From Alistipes sp. (GTDB taxonomy: Bacteria > Bacteroidota > Bacteroidia > Bacteroidales > Rikenellaceae): a DNA stretch of 64,000 bases. Below are positions 54,366 to 62,624 of the stretch, piece after piece; the stretch's first letter is position 1; every line of letters begins with the position of its first letter. The translations under genes and the position numbers were made by a program. The stretch is from positions 62,001 through 126,000 of the forward strand of contig JAFQTX010000037.1 of the NCBI GenBank assembly GCA_017408825.1, written 5' to 3'. Below the pieces are notes generated by a model. That model had not been told where the DNA came from, made no database searches, and saw nothing but the letters and a program-made list of their open reading frames with translations.

Positions 54366-55472
54366 CTACTTGAAGTAGATGTCGAGCAACTCCTTGGCGG
54401 CGATGAATGACGAGAGCTTGGCATCGAGAACGCGCTGCTCGACATCAGCCATACGCTCCTGAATCTCAGGATTGTTGTAGAAGCTCGACTTAAGAGTCTC
54501 GTTGATAGTCTCGTACATCCAATACTTATTCTGGCGGTTACGGTTCGATGTAAAGTAGCCGTTAAGCTCGATATGTTGCAAGTATTGCTCCACGCCCTGC
54601 CATACCTCCTCAAGGCCTGTGCCCTCGAGCGACGAGCAGGTATAGACCTGAGGTCGCCAGCCCGAGTCGGCGAGAGGGAAGAGGTGTAAAGCTCCCTGAT
54701 ACTGCGCCTTAGCAAGTTCGGCCTTGGTGACATTCTCGCCATCGGCCTTGGTGATAACCATCATATCGGCCATCTCCATAATACCACGCTTGATACCCTG
54801 AAGCTCATCGCCAGCACCCGAGATCTGGAGCATCATAAACATATCGACCATAGAGTGCACAGCGGTCTCGCTCTGACCTACGCCCACGGTCTCGATAAAT
54901 ATCACATCGAAGCCCGCAGCCTCGCACAACACGATAGTCTCACGGGTCTTACGTGCCACACCACCCAACGATCCCGCCGAGGGCGAGGGGCGAACAAAGA
55001 TATCGGGGTTGTGGCAGATGGTCTCCATACGTGTCTTATCGCCGAGAATTGAGCCTCCGCTACGCTCCGACGAGGGGTCGATAGCCAATACGGCCAACTT
55101 GTGCTTATACGACGTCACCATATTACCTACAGCCTCGATGAAGCTCGACTTTCCAGCACCTGGAACACCCGTGATACCGATACGTACCGACCTACCCGAA
55201 TGGGGCAAGCAACGCTCGATAATCTCCTGTGCCTGAGCATAGTGCGTAGGATTATTACTCTCGATAAGGGTGATTGCCTGAGCAAGTATCGTGATATTAC
55301 CAGCCAGTATACCATCGACATACTCGTCGGTGGTCATCTGGCGGCGCTTACGACGCACGAAATAGGGGTTTACAACAGGCTTATCCTCAACACCCTCAGT
55401 AACGTTAAGGGCGCTATCGTGGTGCTGATCGAGATACTCTTTCTCGTAGTGCTCAATCTTGGTATATGACAT
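54366..55472 (-). CDS. meaB: Methylmalonyl-CoA mutase-associated GTPase MeaB
   Basis: 368 residues. G3E P-loop GTPase with GVPGAGKS (102-109), AIDPSSERSGGSILGDKTRM, FIETVGVGQSET and VITKADGEN. It loads and protects the B12 cofactor of methylmalonyl-CoA mutase. Its presence fits the methylmalonyl-CoA epimerase/decarboxylase operon 0.8 kb away on the other strand. It ends with a C-terminal dimerisation arm (AAKELLDIYF). The thioredoxin-like gene lies 2 nt upstream of its start, on the same strand. Confidence 0.95.
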   Translation of the reverse strand: MSYTKIEHYEKEYLDQHHDSALNVTEGVEDKPVVNPYFVRRKRRQMTTDEYVDGILAGNITILAQAITLIESNNPTHYAQAQEIIERCLPHSGRSVRIGITGVPGAGKSSFIEAVGNMVTSYKHKLAVLAIDPSSERSGGSILGDKTRMETICHNPDIFVRPSPSAGSLGGVARKTRETIVLCEAAGFDVIFIETVGVGQSETAVHSMVDMFMMLQISGAGDELQGIKRGIMEMADMMVITKADGENVTKAELAKAQYQGALHLFPLADSGWRPQVYTCSSLEGTGLEEVWQGVEQYLQHIELNGYFTSNRNRQNKYWMYETINETLKSSFYNNPEIQERMADVEQRVLDAKLSSFIAAKELLDIYFK

Positions 55473-55474
55473 TG

Positions 55475-55972
55475 TTACAGGTATTTAGGTTTTACGTTTT
55501 TCAAATTAAGCAGATCGTAGAGCTGCTCGGCAGAGAGTTGCATCAACGATCCAAACCACTTTACACGTCGGCTCTTGGTCTCATAGACCACGGCAAATGG
55601 TATATGGCTGACACCGAAGTTCTTAAACGTACGATAATCGTTATCAAAAGCCAAGATGGTATCTTCCGACGTAAAGCTATTGAGCACCTCCTGCTCGAAG
55701 CCATCCTGCTCGGGGGTGATGAGCACCACGGCGAGGTGACCACGTAGGCTCAGCGCCATATTCGAGAACTCACGAATAGCATCCACCGAGGGTCTACTCT
55801 CGGAGTGCATAAATATGATACAGGTGTAGGCTCTATCCACAAGCTTCAGATCGGAGCCCACCGTAGAGTCCACATCGATGCTCGGCAGACGCTCGTCGAG
55901 CTTCAGATGCTGCGCCCCAACAACGCTGGCCGACATCGCAAAAGCGAGTATGATAAGTAATAGCTGTTTCAT
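55475..55972 (-). CDS. Secreted thioredoxin-fold protein without CXXC
   Basis: 165 residues from ATG 55972 (MKQLLLIILAFAMSASVVGAQ, signal peptide); an ATG at 55975 adds one Met. The fold follows TlpA/AhpC-like proteins (HLKLDERLPSIDVDSTVGSD, CIIFMHSESRPSVDAIREFSNMA, LAFDNDYRTFKNFGVSHIPFAVVYE with the cis-Pro). In place of WxxWCxxC there is FMHSESRPS, so no redox-active pair. It probably binds a partner rather than exchanging disulfides. Reads directly into meaB (2-nt gap). Confidence 0.75.
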   Translation of the reverse strand: MKQLLLIILAFAMSASVVGAQHLKLDERLPSIDVDSTVGSDLKLVDRAYTCIIFMHSESRPSVDAIREFSNMALSLRGHLAVVLITPEQDGFEQEVLNSFTSEDTILAFDNDYRTFKNFGVSHIPFAVVYETKSRRVKWFGSLMQLSAEQLYDLLNLKNVKPKYL

Positions 55973-56250
55973 CATCCTACAACGGGGTATTAGCACCCAT
56001 AGTCCAGAGTGCGAAGATAACTATTTTTTCGGCAAATATCAATTTGCACCCATAATTTTTATCATTTTCAGAGGTTTTATTTTCACAAAGTTGCGTTTCC
56101 GAAAATTTGTGAACTTTTTTTATAAAAAAGAGCCGAAAATATTTCGCTGTTTCAAAAAGAAAGAGTACCTTTGAATGATTTTTGGAAATAGTGAACGCAG
56201 GTAAAATTTCAAAAAAAATATTAAGTTAAACTTTATAAAAACTAAACACT

Positions 56251-56661
56251 ATGAAAGTATCACACATTGAGCATCTCGGCATCGCCGTAAACAGCTTGGA
56301 GGAGGCAATCCCTTATTGGGAGAACGTATTGGGTCTTAAGTGTTACGCTATCGAGGAGGTAGCCGACCAGAAGGTTAAGACAGCATTCTTTATGCTTGGC
56401 CAGACTAAGATCGAGCTCTTGGAGCCTACATCACCTGAGTCTACTATCGCTAAGTATATCGAGAACAAGGGCATCGGCATCCACCACATGGCACTCGCTT
56501 GCGAGAATATCGAGGAGCAGCTTGCCGACGCTGAGGCTCACGGCATCCGCCTTATCGACAAGACCCCACGTAAGGGCGCTGAGGGCCTTACCATCGCATT
56601 CCTCCACCCAAAATCTACTCAGGGTATCTTGACAGAGCTTTGCGAGAACAAGAACAAATAA
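56251..56661 (+). CDS. mce: Methylmalonyl-CoA epimerase
   Basis: 136 residues, glyoxalase/VOC fold. Motifs [57 protein letters not shown] and GILTELCE give the metal-binding His/Glu set. It interconverts (2R)- and (2S)-methylmalonyl-CoA between mutase and decarboxylase. First gene of the operon with the decarboxylase subunits; TACCTTTG at 56167-56174 is the likely -7 box. Confidence 0.95.
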   Translation: MKVSHIEHLGIAVNSLEEAIPYWENVLGLKCYAIEEVADQKVKTAFFMLGQTKIELLEPTSPESTIAKYIENKGIGIHHMALACENIEEQLADAEAHGIRLIDKTPRKGAEGLTIAFLHPKSTQGILTELCENKNK

Positions 56662-56710
56662 TCAAATCGACAGTTTCAATCAAATAAAACTAAAAACAAA
56701 ATATTTCACT

Positions 56711-58273
56711 ATGAGCGAAATTCAGAAAGCAATTGAGAAGTTGATGGACAACCGTCAGACTGCTCGTATGGGTGGTGGCCAGAAGGCTATCGACAAGCAG
56801 CACGAGAAGGGTAAGTACACCGCTCGTGAGCGTATCGCTATGCTTTTGGACGAGGGCAGCTTCGAGGAGTTCGATATGTTCGTTACCCACCGTTGCTACG
56901 ACTTCGGCATGGACGCTAAGCACACCTTCGGTGATGGCGTTGTGACTGGTTACGGTACTATCGCTGGCCGTCTTGTTTACGTATTCGCACAGGACTTCAC
57001 CGTGACTGCAGGTTCATTGTCTATCTCATTGGCAGATAAGATTTGCAAGGTTATGGATATGGCCGTACGCAACGGCGCTCCTTGCATTGGTCTTAACGAC
57101 TCTGGTGGCGCACGTATCCAGGAGGGTGTTAATGCCTTGGCTGGTTACGCTAACATTTTCCAGCGCAACGTGATGGCTTCGGGTGTTATCCCACAGATCT
57201 CAGCTATCTTTGGCCCTTGCGCAGGTGGTGCGGTATACTCTCCAGCATTGACCGACTTCATCATCATGCGTCGTGAGACATCTAACATGTTCCTCACCGG
57301 TCCTAAGGTTGTTAAGACTGTTACTGGCGAGGATGTAACTCAGGAGCAGCTTGGTGGTGCTAATATGCACACTACAAAGTCGGGTGTTGCTCAGTTTGCA
57401 GTTGATTCTGAGGAGGAGGGCTTGAAGCTTATCCGTGACCTTCTCTCATATATGCCACAGAACTACACAGCACTCGTTCCAGATCAGCCTTGCACCGACG
57501 ATATCGCACGTAAGGAGGACATCCTCAACGAGATTATCCCAGATAACCCTAACAAGCCATACGATATGATGGAGGTTATCAAGGCTATCGTTGATAATGG
57601 CGAGTTCTTGGAGTCGGCAGCGCCATATGCAAAGAACATCATCACTGGTTTTGCTCGCTTCAACGGTCAGAGCGTAGGTATCATCGCCAACCAGCCTAAG
57701 TTCATGGCCGGCGTACTCGATATCAATGCATCACGCAAGGCCGCTCGTTTCGTACGTTTCTGCGATGCGTTCAACATTCCATTGGTAACATTGGTAGACG
57801 TTCCTGGCTTCTTGCCTGGTACTGCTCAGGAGTATGGTGGCGTTATCACCCACGGTGCTAAGCTTCTATTCGCATACTGCGAGGCTACAGTGCCTAAGGT
57901 AACTGTTACATTGCGTAAGGCTTATGGTGGTGCTTACATCGTTATGTCGTCGAAGCACATCCGTGGTGACGTGAACTACGCATGGCCTACTGCCGAGATC
58001 GCAGTTATGGGTGCAAGCGGCGCTGTTGAGGTATTGCACGCTAAGGCGTTGGCAGCATTCGAGAACAAGGATGAGAAGGCTAAGTTCGTAGCTGAGAAGG
58101 AGCAGGAGTACCGCGATAAGTTCTCTAACCCTTACAACGCAGCACGCTACGGCTACATCGACGATGTTATCGAGCCACGCAACACACGTTTCCGTGTAAT
58201 CCGTGCGTTGGAGTCATTGCGTAACAAGCGCTTGGAGAATCCTGCAAAGCGTCATAACAACATTCCTTTGTAG
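56711..58273 (+). CDS. mmdA: Methylmalonyl-CoA decarboxylase alpha / acyl-CoA carboxyltransferase subunit
   Basis: 520 residues, the normal length of the carboxyltransferase family. Motifs: [58 protein letters not shown] and the second-half [38 protein letters not shown]. It transfers the carboxyl group of methylmalonyl-CoA to biotin on the carrier subunit. Followed by the delta, biotin-carrier and beta subunits, which marks it as the decarboxylase rather than an ATP-using propionyl-CoA carboxylase. Confidence 0.93.
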   Translation: MSEIQKAIEKLMDNRQTARMGGGQKAIDKQHEKGKYTARERIAMLLDEGSFEEFDMFVTHRCYDFGMDAKHTFGDGVVTGYGTIAGRLVYVFAQDFTVTAGSLSISLADKICKVMDMAVRNGAPCIGLNDSGGARIQEGVNALAGYANIFQRNVMASGVIPQISAIFGPCAGGAVYSPALTDFIIMRRETSNMFLTGPKVVKTVTGEDVTQEQLGGANMHTTKSGVAQFAVDSEEEGLKLIRDLLSYMPQNYTALVPDQPCTDDIARKEDILNEIIPDNPNKPYDMMEVIKAIVDNGEFLESAAPYAKNIITGFARFNGQSVGIIANQPKFMAGVLDINASRKAARFVRFCDAFNIPLVTLVDVPGFLPGTAQEYGGVITHGAKLLFAYCEATVPKVTVTLRKAYGGAYIVMSSKHIRGDVNYAWPTAEIAVMGASGAVEVLHAKALAAFENKDEKAKFVAEKEQEYRDKFSNPYNAARYGYIDDVIEPRNTRFRVIRALESLRNKRLENPAKRHNNIPL

Positions 58274-58296
58274 TCTAATTAATAATTAGGTAAGTT

Positions 58297-58614
58297 ATGA
58301 TGTTACTTGCAACCACAAATTGGGGAAATGCAGCTCTTATGGCACTTGTCAGCATCTTGCTGGTGTTCACAGTGCTTGTCCTTCTTATCTTCATCTTGAA
58401 GCTCTTCGGAGTTATCTTCCACAAGAAAGCGAAGGCAGCCGCAGCTCCCGTAGGTACATCATCTGACGAAATCACAGACGAGGAGGTTGCAGCCATTGCT
58501 ATGGCTGTAAACCTCTTCTTCAATCGCCACGATGAGGAGAGCGACGTACTTACTTTCCGCCAGAACCACGATGTTTCGGCATGGCAGGTACGCAATATTA
58601 ACAAGCAATTGTAA
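58297..58614 (+). CDS. mmdD: Decarboxylase delta subunit (OadG/MmdD-like)
   Basis: 105 residues. One N-terminal membrane helix (NAALMALVSILLVFTVLVLLIFILKLFGVIF), an Ala-rich linker and a C-terminal patch (ISDEEVAAIAMAVNLFF-like, here DEEVAAIAMAVNLFFNRHDEES). This is the small anchor subunit that assembles the carboxyltransferase with the Na+ pump. ATG at 58297 or 58300. Confidence 0.85.
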   Translation: MMLLATTNWGNAALMALVSILLVFTVLVLLIFILKLFGVIFHKKAKAAAAPVGTSSDEITDEEVAAIAMAVNLFFNRHDEESDVLTFRQNHDVSAWQVRNINKQL

Positions 58615-58644
58615 ACAAACATTCAAAGCTAATTTAGACGCATT

Positions 58645-59073
58645 ATGCAGAAATTCAAATTCAATATTAACGGCAAGGGCTATGAGGCCATCGTTGAGGA
58701 GACCGAGCGTAACACTGCCCGTGTAGAGCTTAATGGCAAGAGCTACACTGTACAGATCGAGAAGGAGGAGGCTATCGTATCACCTAAGATTGCTGCCGTT
58801 AAGCCATCATCGTCAAGCGCTGATTTCGTTGATGCTCCTCAGCAGGTTATCTCTGGCAACGCTGGTTCAATCAAGGCTCCACTGCCAGGTAACGTATCTA
58901 AGATCAAGGTTAAGGAGGGTCAGGCAGTTAAGGCTGGTGATGTGCTCATCACCCTCGAGGCTATGAAGATGGAGAACGAGATTATGGCTCCTGCATCAGG
59001 TACTGTTAAGAAGATCTACGTTGCTGAGGGCAAGGCTGTTCAGCAGGGTGAGGCTCTCATCGATCTTGCTTAA
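58645..59073 (+). CDS. mmdC: Biotin carrier subunit (MmdC)
   Basis: 142 residues. Pro/Ala/Ser-rich linker, then a biotinyl domain with the biotinylation motif EAMKMENE; the acceptor is Lys108. It shuttles the carboxyl group from MmdA to the membrane pump MmdB. The N-terminal 60 residues form a short beta domain typical of Bacteroidota carriers. Confidence 0.93.
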   Translation: MQKFKFNINGKGYEAIVEETERNTARVELNGKSYTVQIEKEEAIVSPKIAAVKPSSSSADFVDAPQQVISGNAGSIKAPLPGNVSKIKVKEGQAVKAGDVLITLEAMKMENEIMAPASGTVKKIYVAEGKAVQQGEALIDLA

Positions 59074-59099
59074 TACTAACTCTTTAACTATTTCATAAT

Positions 59100-60533
59100 A
59101 TGAAGAGTGTAAAACTATATTTTTCGTTGCTCCTCTCGGCAGTGATGCTTGCTGTGGCCGTTCCCGTAATGGCTCAGGATGCAGAGAACGCTCCCGAGCA
59201 GCCAGCAGAGCAGCAGGCCGAGACCCCAGCGCTCACCAGCGAGACTGAGGCAGAGGCTCCTGTTGTGGAGTTGGCTGAAGCAGAGGAGGTTGCAGCACAT
59301 GCTGTAGCTAAGAGTACTCAGGGACGTGAGAATACCGATATCGACGCTGAGTTCAGCGTAGGTAAGGCTCTTAAGGACTTCGTAAATCAGTCTGGTTTTA
59401 AGGGTTTTGCCAAGGATTGGAGATTTGCGGTGATGATTCTCATCTCATTCGTATTGCTCTATCTTGCTATCGTTAAGCAGTTTGAGCCACTGTTGCTTAT
59501 GCCTATCGCATTTGGTATGCTGCTTACCAACCTCCCAGGTGCTGAGATGTTCCACTCAGAGTTATTCGCTGGAGGCCACGTACACTGGGAAGATTTCGCT
59601 TCGGGCTCAGGCGTAGGCCTTTTGGACTACTTGTACCTCGGTGTTAAGCTCGGTATCTACCCTTGCTTGATCTTCATCGGTGTAGGTGCAATGACCGACT
59701 TCGGTCCACTTATCGCTAACCCTAAGAGCTTGTTGCTCGGTGCTGCAGCGCAGATTGGTATCTTCGCTACATTCCTTGGCGCTTTGGCTCTCGGTTTCAA
59801 CTATTGGGAGGCAGGCTCTATCGGTATCATTGGTGGTGCTGATGGTCCTACTGCCATCTACCTCACATCGAAGCTCGCTCCACACTTGTTGGGTCCTATC
59901 GCCGTTGCAGCATACTCTTATATGGCGTTGGTACCTGTGATCCAGCCTCCTATCATGAAGCTACTCACAACTGACAAGGAGCGTAAGATCGAGATGAAGC
60001 AGTTGCGCACCGTATCACAGCGTGAGAAGATTATCTTCCCTATCGTCATCACCGTAATCATCGCTATCTTGTTGCCTTCGGCAGCTCCACTTATCGGCTG
60101 CTTGATGCTCGGTAACTTGATGAAGGAGTGCGGCGTTACTGAGCGTCTGTCAAAGACCGTTCAGAACGAGTTGATGAACATCGTGACCATCTTCCTCGGT
60201 ATCTCGGTAGGTGCTACAACTACGGCTGATGCATTCCTTAACTGGCAGACCTTGGGTATCTTGCTCCTCGGCGTTATCGCCTTCTCGTTCGGCTCAGCTA
60301 GTGGTGTGCTTCTTGCAAAGCTTATGAACCTCTTCACCAAGGAGAAGATCAACCCACTTATCGGCTCGGCAGGTGTATCTGCTGTACCTATGGCAGCACG
60401 TGTATCGCAGAGCGTTGGCCAGAAGTACAACCCAGGTAACTTCTTGTTGATGCACGCTATGGGTCCTAACGTAGCAGGTGTTATCGGCTCGGCTGTTGCC
60501 GCTGGTATCCTCTTGGCATTCTTGCCTTTGTAA
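59100..60533 (+). CDS. mmdB: Na+-translocating decarboxylase beta subunit
   Basis: 477 residues, longer than the ~380 of classic OadB/MmdB because of a signal-like N-terminus and an Ala/Glu/Pro-rich stretch (to ~residue 90). The body has about ten membrane segments with the family motifs [17 protein letters not shown] (Asp needed for Na+), [37 protein letters not shown] and [11 protein letters not shown]. It decarboxylates carboxybiotin and pumps Na+ out, conserving energy in propionate formation. Last gene of the operon, with a strong terminator. Confidence 0.95.
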   Translation: MKSVKLYFSLLLSAVMLAVAVPVMAQDAENAPEQPAEQQAETPALTSETEAEAPVVELAEAEEVAAHAVAKSTQGRENTDIDAEFSVGKALKDFVNQSGFKGFAKDWRFAVMILISFVLLYLAIVKQFEPLLLMPIAFGMLLTNLPGAEMFHSELFAGGHVHWEDFASGSGVGLLDYLYLGVKLGIYPCLIFIGVGAMTDFGPLIANPKSLLLGAAAQIGIFATFLGALALGFNYWEAGSIGIIGGADGPTAIYLTSKLAPHLLGPIAVAAYSYMALVPVIQPPIMKLLTTDKERKIEMKQLRTVSQREKIIFPIVITVIIAILLPSAAPLIGCLMLGNLMKECGVTERLSKTVQNELMNIVTIFLGISVGATTTADAFLNWQTLGILLLGVIAFSFGSASGVLLAKLMNLFTKEKINPLIGSAGVSAVPMAARVSQSVGQKYNPGNFLLMHAMGPNVAGVIGSAVAAGILLAFLPL

Positions 60534-60560
60534 TCTACAAAGGGCTAATATAGCCACACG

Positions 60561-60595
60561 CTCCCCACGGGTAATGCTCGTGGGGAGTTTTTTTT
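60561..60595 (+). terminator. Terminator of the mce-mmdADCB operon
   Basis: Perfect stem CTCCCCACG / CGTGGGGAG, loop GGTAATGCT, followed by TTTTTTTT. Confidence 0.92.
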
Positions 60596-60598
60596 GAT

Positions 60599-60816
60599 AG
60601 GAGGAGATAATTAAGACCAGTAGGACAATTAAAGCTATTAGGACCACTGAGACCATTGAGACCATTAAGACTATTACGAGGTCGGGTATCACAGTTGCCT
60701 CGGCCGCTGGTATCTCGGCGGTTGGTGTCTCGGCGGTTGTTATCTCGGCCGCTGGTATCTCGGCCGCAACCATCTTAATGGTCTTAATGGTCCTAATGGT
60801 CTTAATGGTCTTATAA
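60599..60816 (+). repeat. Composite repeat module, copy F (arrays only, after mmdB)
   Basis: The 9-bp AGGACCATTAAGACC / TAATGGTCTTAATGGTCC inverted arrays flank a centre with a 15-bp tandem repeat CTCGGCCGCTGGTAT (starts at 60699, 60714, 60729, 60744, partial 60759). ACGAGGTCGGGTATC sits at the same place as in the other copies. Palindrome and GGGG array are absent. Polarity relative to mmdB (plus strand) equals that of copies A-E relative to their minus-strand genes. Confidence 0.8.
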
Positions 60817-60879
60817 ACAACAAAAAACGACCTGCGAAGAACGCAAGTCGTTAAAAAGTGGAGGTGGCGGGGGTCGAAC
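60817..60879 (-). repeat. Duplicate of the tmRNA 3' end and terminator (att-like)
   Basis: 63 bp matching 61098-61159: the ssrA terminator hairpin (AACGACCTGCG / CGCAAGTCGTT) plus the last ~22 bases of tmRNA (GTGGAGGTGGCGGGGGTCGAAC). After 60879 the sequence departs from tmRNA. A displaced 3' end of tmRNA is the hallmark of integration at ssrA; here the two copies lie only 281 bp apart. Confidence 0.85.
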
Positions 60880-61097
60880 GTAAAATCGCAAGATTTTTCG
60901 TCGCTGGGCAGAGCGGCTAAACCAAAGAGCCGATATGCACAGCAACCCCGATAAAAACCACCACCACCGAAACGACGGAGAGGGCAAAGGCATTGAGCCG
61001 TAGGCTTGTGGGATGAGGGGTTGGGCGTGGGAGCTTGCTCACAAACGCACAAGCCACTCAGCACACACAACAACCGCAAGGTTGTATGCCTTTGCGC
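60880..61097. other. DNA between the duplicated tmRNA ends, with a multi-hairpin structure
   Basis: Arms GCAAAGGCAT (60984-60993) and ATGCCTTTGC (61086-61095) enclose GGCTTGTG / CACAAGCC (61003-61010, 61048-61055), which itself holds GAGCTTGCTC (61031-61040), and a further CAACCgcaaGGTTG (61071-61084). The left part has AAAATC-GCAA-GATTTT. No integrase or other gene fits in these ~220 bp. Confidence 0.6.
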
Positions 61098-61102
61098 AAC
61101 AA

Positions 61103-61134
61103 CAAAAAACGACCTGCGAAGAACGCAAGCCGTT
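61103..61134 (-). terminator. Terminator of tmRNA
   Basis: On the minus strand AACGGCTTGCG-TTCTT-CGCAGGTCGTT, then TTTTTGTTG. It starts five bases after the tmRNA 3' end. Confidence 0.85.
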
Positions 61135-61138
61135 AAAG

Positions 61139-61539
61139 TGGAGGTGGCGGGGGTCGAACCCGCGTCCAAACAAGGAACCCCAGAGCTTTCTACATGTTTA
61201 GCCGACCATTTAATCCTCCTACTCGAGCCAGGCAGGCGGCAGCCAAACCCGAGTCCCAGCCCCTAAATCTCGCATGATGACCGAGGCACACACCACGCTA
61301 TCTCTTAATTGATGATACCCCATAATGATTGGTCGTTAAAGAGCGGAACAACCTCTCGGGATACTCGTCACACAGCCTCCTTGGGCTACGCGATTAAGCC
61401 AATTTTCCCTGAAAATTAGGCAGCGAGTGCGTAATTGTTATTGCCATTTATAGCTTGAGCGTTCAGTTTAACGAGACCCCACACAAGGCTCGACATGCTT
61501 ACAATCGAATTCTACCTGCTGTCAAAACCGGTCACCCCC
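61139..61539 (-). ncRNA. ssrA: Transfer-messenger RNA (tmRNA)
   Basis: About 401 nt on the minus strand. The 5' end GGGGGTGACCGGTTTTGACAG and the 3' end GGGTTCGACCCCCGCCACCTCC + A form the tRNA-like acceptor and T arms (GGGGGTG pairs with CACCTCC, one G-U). CCA is not encoded. The tag frame ends AAT GGC AAT AAC AAT TAC GCA CTC GCT GCC TAA (stop at 61418-61416), giving ...NGNNNYALAA, a degradation tag ending like those of other bacteria. It rescues stalled ribosomes with SmpB. One-piece form. The 3' end is duplicated at 60817-60879. Confidence 0.95.
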
Positions 61540-61588
61540 GTTAAGATGTCGGTTATGCTCTTTGTTGAGTAGCCCTTAAGAGCTATAT

Positions 61589-61600
61589 ACCTATATAGGT
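61589..61600. promoter_or_regulatory. 12-bp perfect palindrome upstream of tmRNA
   Basis: ACCTATATAGGT, 50 bp before the tmRNA 5' end, in the divergent region with ftsE. A regulator site or part of the tmRNA promoter; unproven. Confidence 0.35.
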
Positions 61601-61668
61601 AAACAACACCGTAGCACTATCGTAGTGGCATTTGTGGCAATGCAAATGCGGTGCAAAGATAAGAATAA

Positions 61669-61700
61669 TTTGCCTAAAGAGAAAATATTTTCTAAATTTG
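61669..61700 (+). promoter_or_regulatory. Promoter of ftsE
   Basis: TTTG at 61669-61672, 20-bp spacer, TAAATTTG at 61693-61700, 21 bp before the start codon. On the minus strand TATCTTTG (61661-61654) may serve tmRNA. Confidence 0.7.
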
Positions 61701-61721
61701 CAGATATAATAGCACGAAAAT

Positions 61722-62447
61722 ATGGGAAATAGAGTTATTGAGCTACGTGGCGTGTCGATATACCATGGCGAGGCAGATAGCAAAACAAACATCGAAAACG
61801 ACCTAATACTATCCAACATCGACCTCAGGGTTGACGAGGGCGAGTTTGTATATCTTATCGGCCGAGTAGGCTCTGGCAAGAGTACGCTACTCAAGACTCT
61901 ATATGCCGAGATTGAGCCTGCTTCGGGCAGTGCCGAGGTTGTGGGCTTCGACCTATGTAACCTACGCCGTCGTGACATCCCCGCACTACGCCGCTCTATG
62001 GGCATAGTATTCCAGGACTTTCAGCTACTCACCGACCGCAACGTATTCCTCAACCTATACGACGTGATGCGTGCCACAGGCTGGCGCAAGGAGGAGGATA
62101 TACGCAAGCGTATCGACGAGGTACTCACACTCGTAGGCCTCGAGCATAAGAGCTATAAGATGCCCTTCGAGCTCTCGGGAGGCGAGCAGCAGCGACTGAC
62201 TATAGCACGTGCCTTGGTAAACAAACCACGCCTAATACTTGCCGACGAGCCCACAGGAAACCTCGACCCAGTAACCGCCGAGGGCATCATGGAGATCTTC
62301 CATAAGATTGCTAAGAGCGGCTGCGCCGTGGTGATGTCCACGCACAACATATCGCTCATCGAGCAGTTCCCCTCACGCACCCTGCTATTTGCTAAGGGAG
62401 GTATTTCTGAGCAGGATATCAACAAGCTGATATCAATGATGGGATAA
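61722..62447 (+). CDS. ftsE: Cell division ATP-binding protein FtsE
   Basis: 241 residues, ABC ATPase with Walker [10 protein letters not shown] (47-55), Q-loop [10 protein letters not shown], signature LSGGEQQR (151-158), Walker [13 protein letters not shown] and H-loop STHN. With FtsX it controls peptidoglycan hydrolases at the division site. Length and the [10 protein letters not shown] stretch match FtsE rather than LolD/MacB, but a close relative cannot be excluded. ftsX is not adjacent, as often in Bacteroidota. The 112-bp paired 3' element follows its stop by 10 nt. Confidence 0.88.
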   Translation: MGNRVIELRGVSIYHGEADSKTNIENDLILSNIDLRVDEGEFVYLIGRVGSGKSTLLKTLYAEIEPASGSAEVVGFDLCNLRRRDIPALRRSMGIVFQDFQLLTDRNVFLNLYDVMRATGWRKEEDIRKRIDEVLTLVGLEHKSYKMPFELSGGEQQRLTIARALVNKPRLILADEPTGNLDPVTAEGIMEIFHKIAKSGCAVVMSTHNISLIEQFPSRTLLFAKGGISEQDINKLISMMG

Positions 62448-62457
62448 CATAAAGAGG

Positions 62458-62619
62458 CTGAATAAAAAGTGTATTTTGTCGTTAAGCTCGCCCTCAAAAT
62501 GCTCATTTACGCTTAGTAAACTCCGCTTTTTCGGGCTTCGCAGGCCTAAAACTACATCTTTTTATTCAACCTTATAACAAATGAAGGAGGTGGCTAATTA
62601 ACTTTTTAGTCACCTCCTT
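62458..62619 (+). repeat. Paired 3' element, copy 2: 112-bp inverted-end element plus GGAGGTG hairpin
   Basis: CTGAATAAAAAG (62458-62469) and CTTTTTATTCAA (62558-62569) are the inverted ends; the inside matches copy 1 (26297-26408, reverse complement) except at about four positions. The hairpin AAGGAGGTGGCTAA / TTAGTCACCTCCTT (62584-62619) ends 5 nt before the stop of the opposite gene and can serve as terminator both ways. Relative to the upstream gene (ftsE here) the order and polarity equal copy 1. Confidence 0.85.
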
Positions 62620-62624
62620 TATTA

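Noticed and set aside
60890-60960. tRNA gene near the tmRNA
   Set aside because: The GGGTCGAAC stretch is the copied tmRNA T-arm; no anticodon or D arms can be built.
60294-61169. 291-residue minus-strand open frame overlapping the mmdB end and tmRNA
   Set aside because: It crosses a terminator, repeat arrays and the tmRNA 3' end, and has a composition unlike any protein here.
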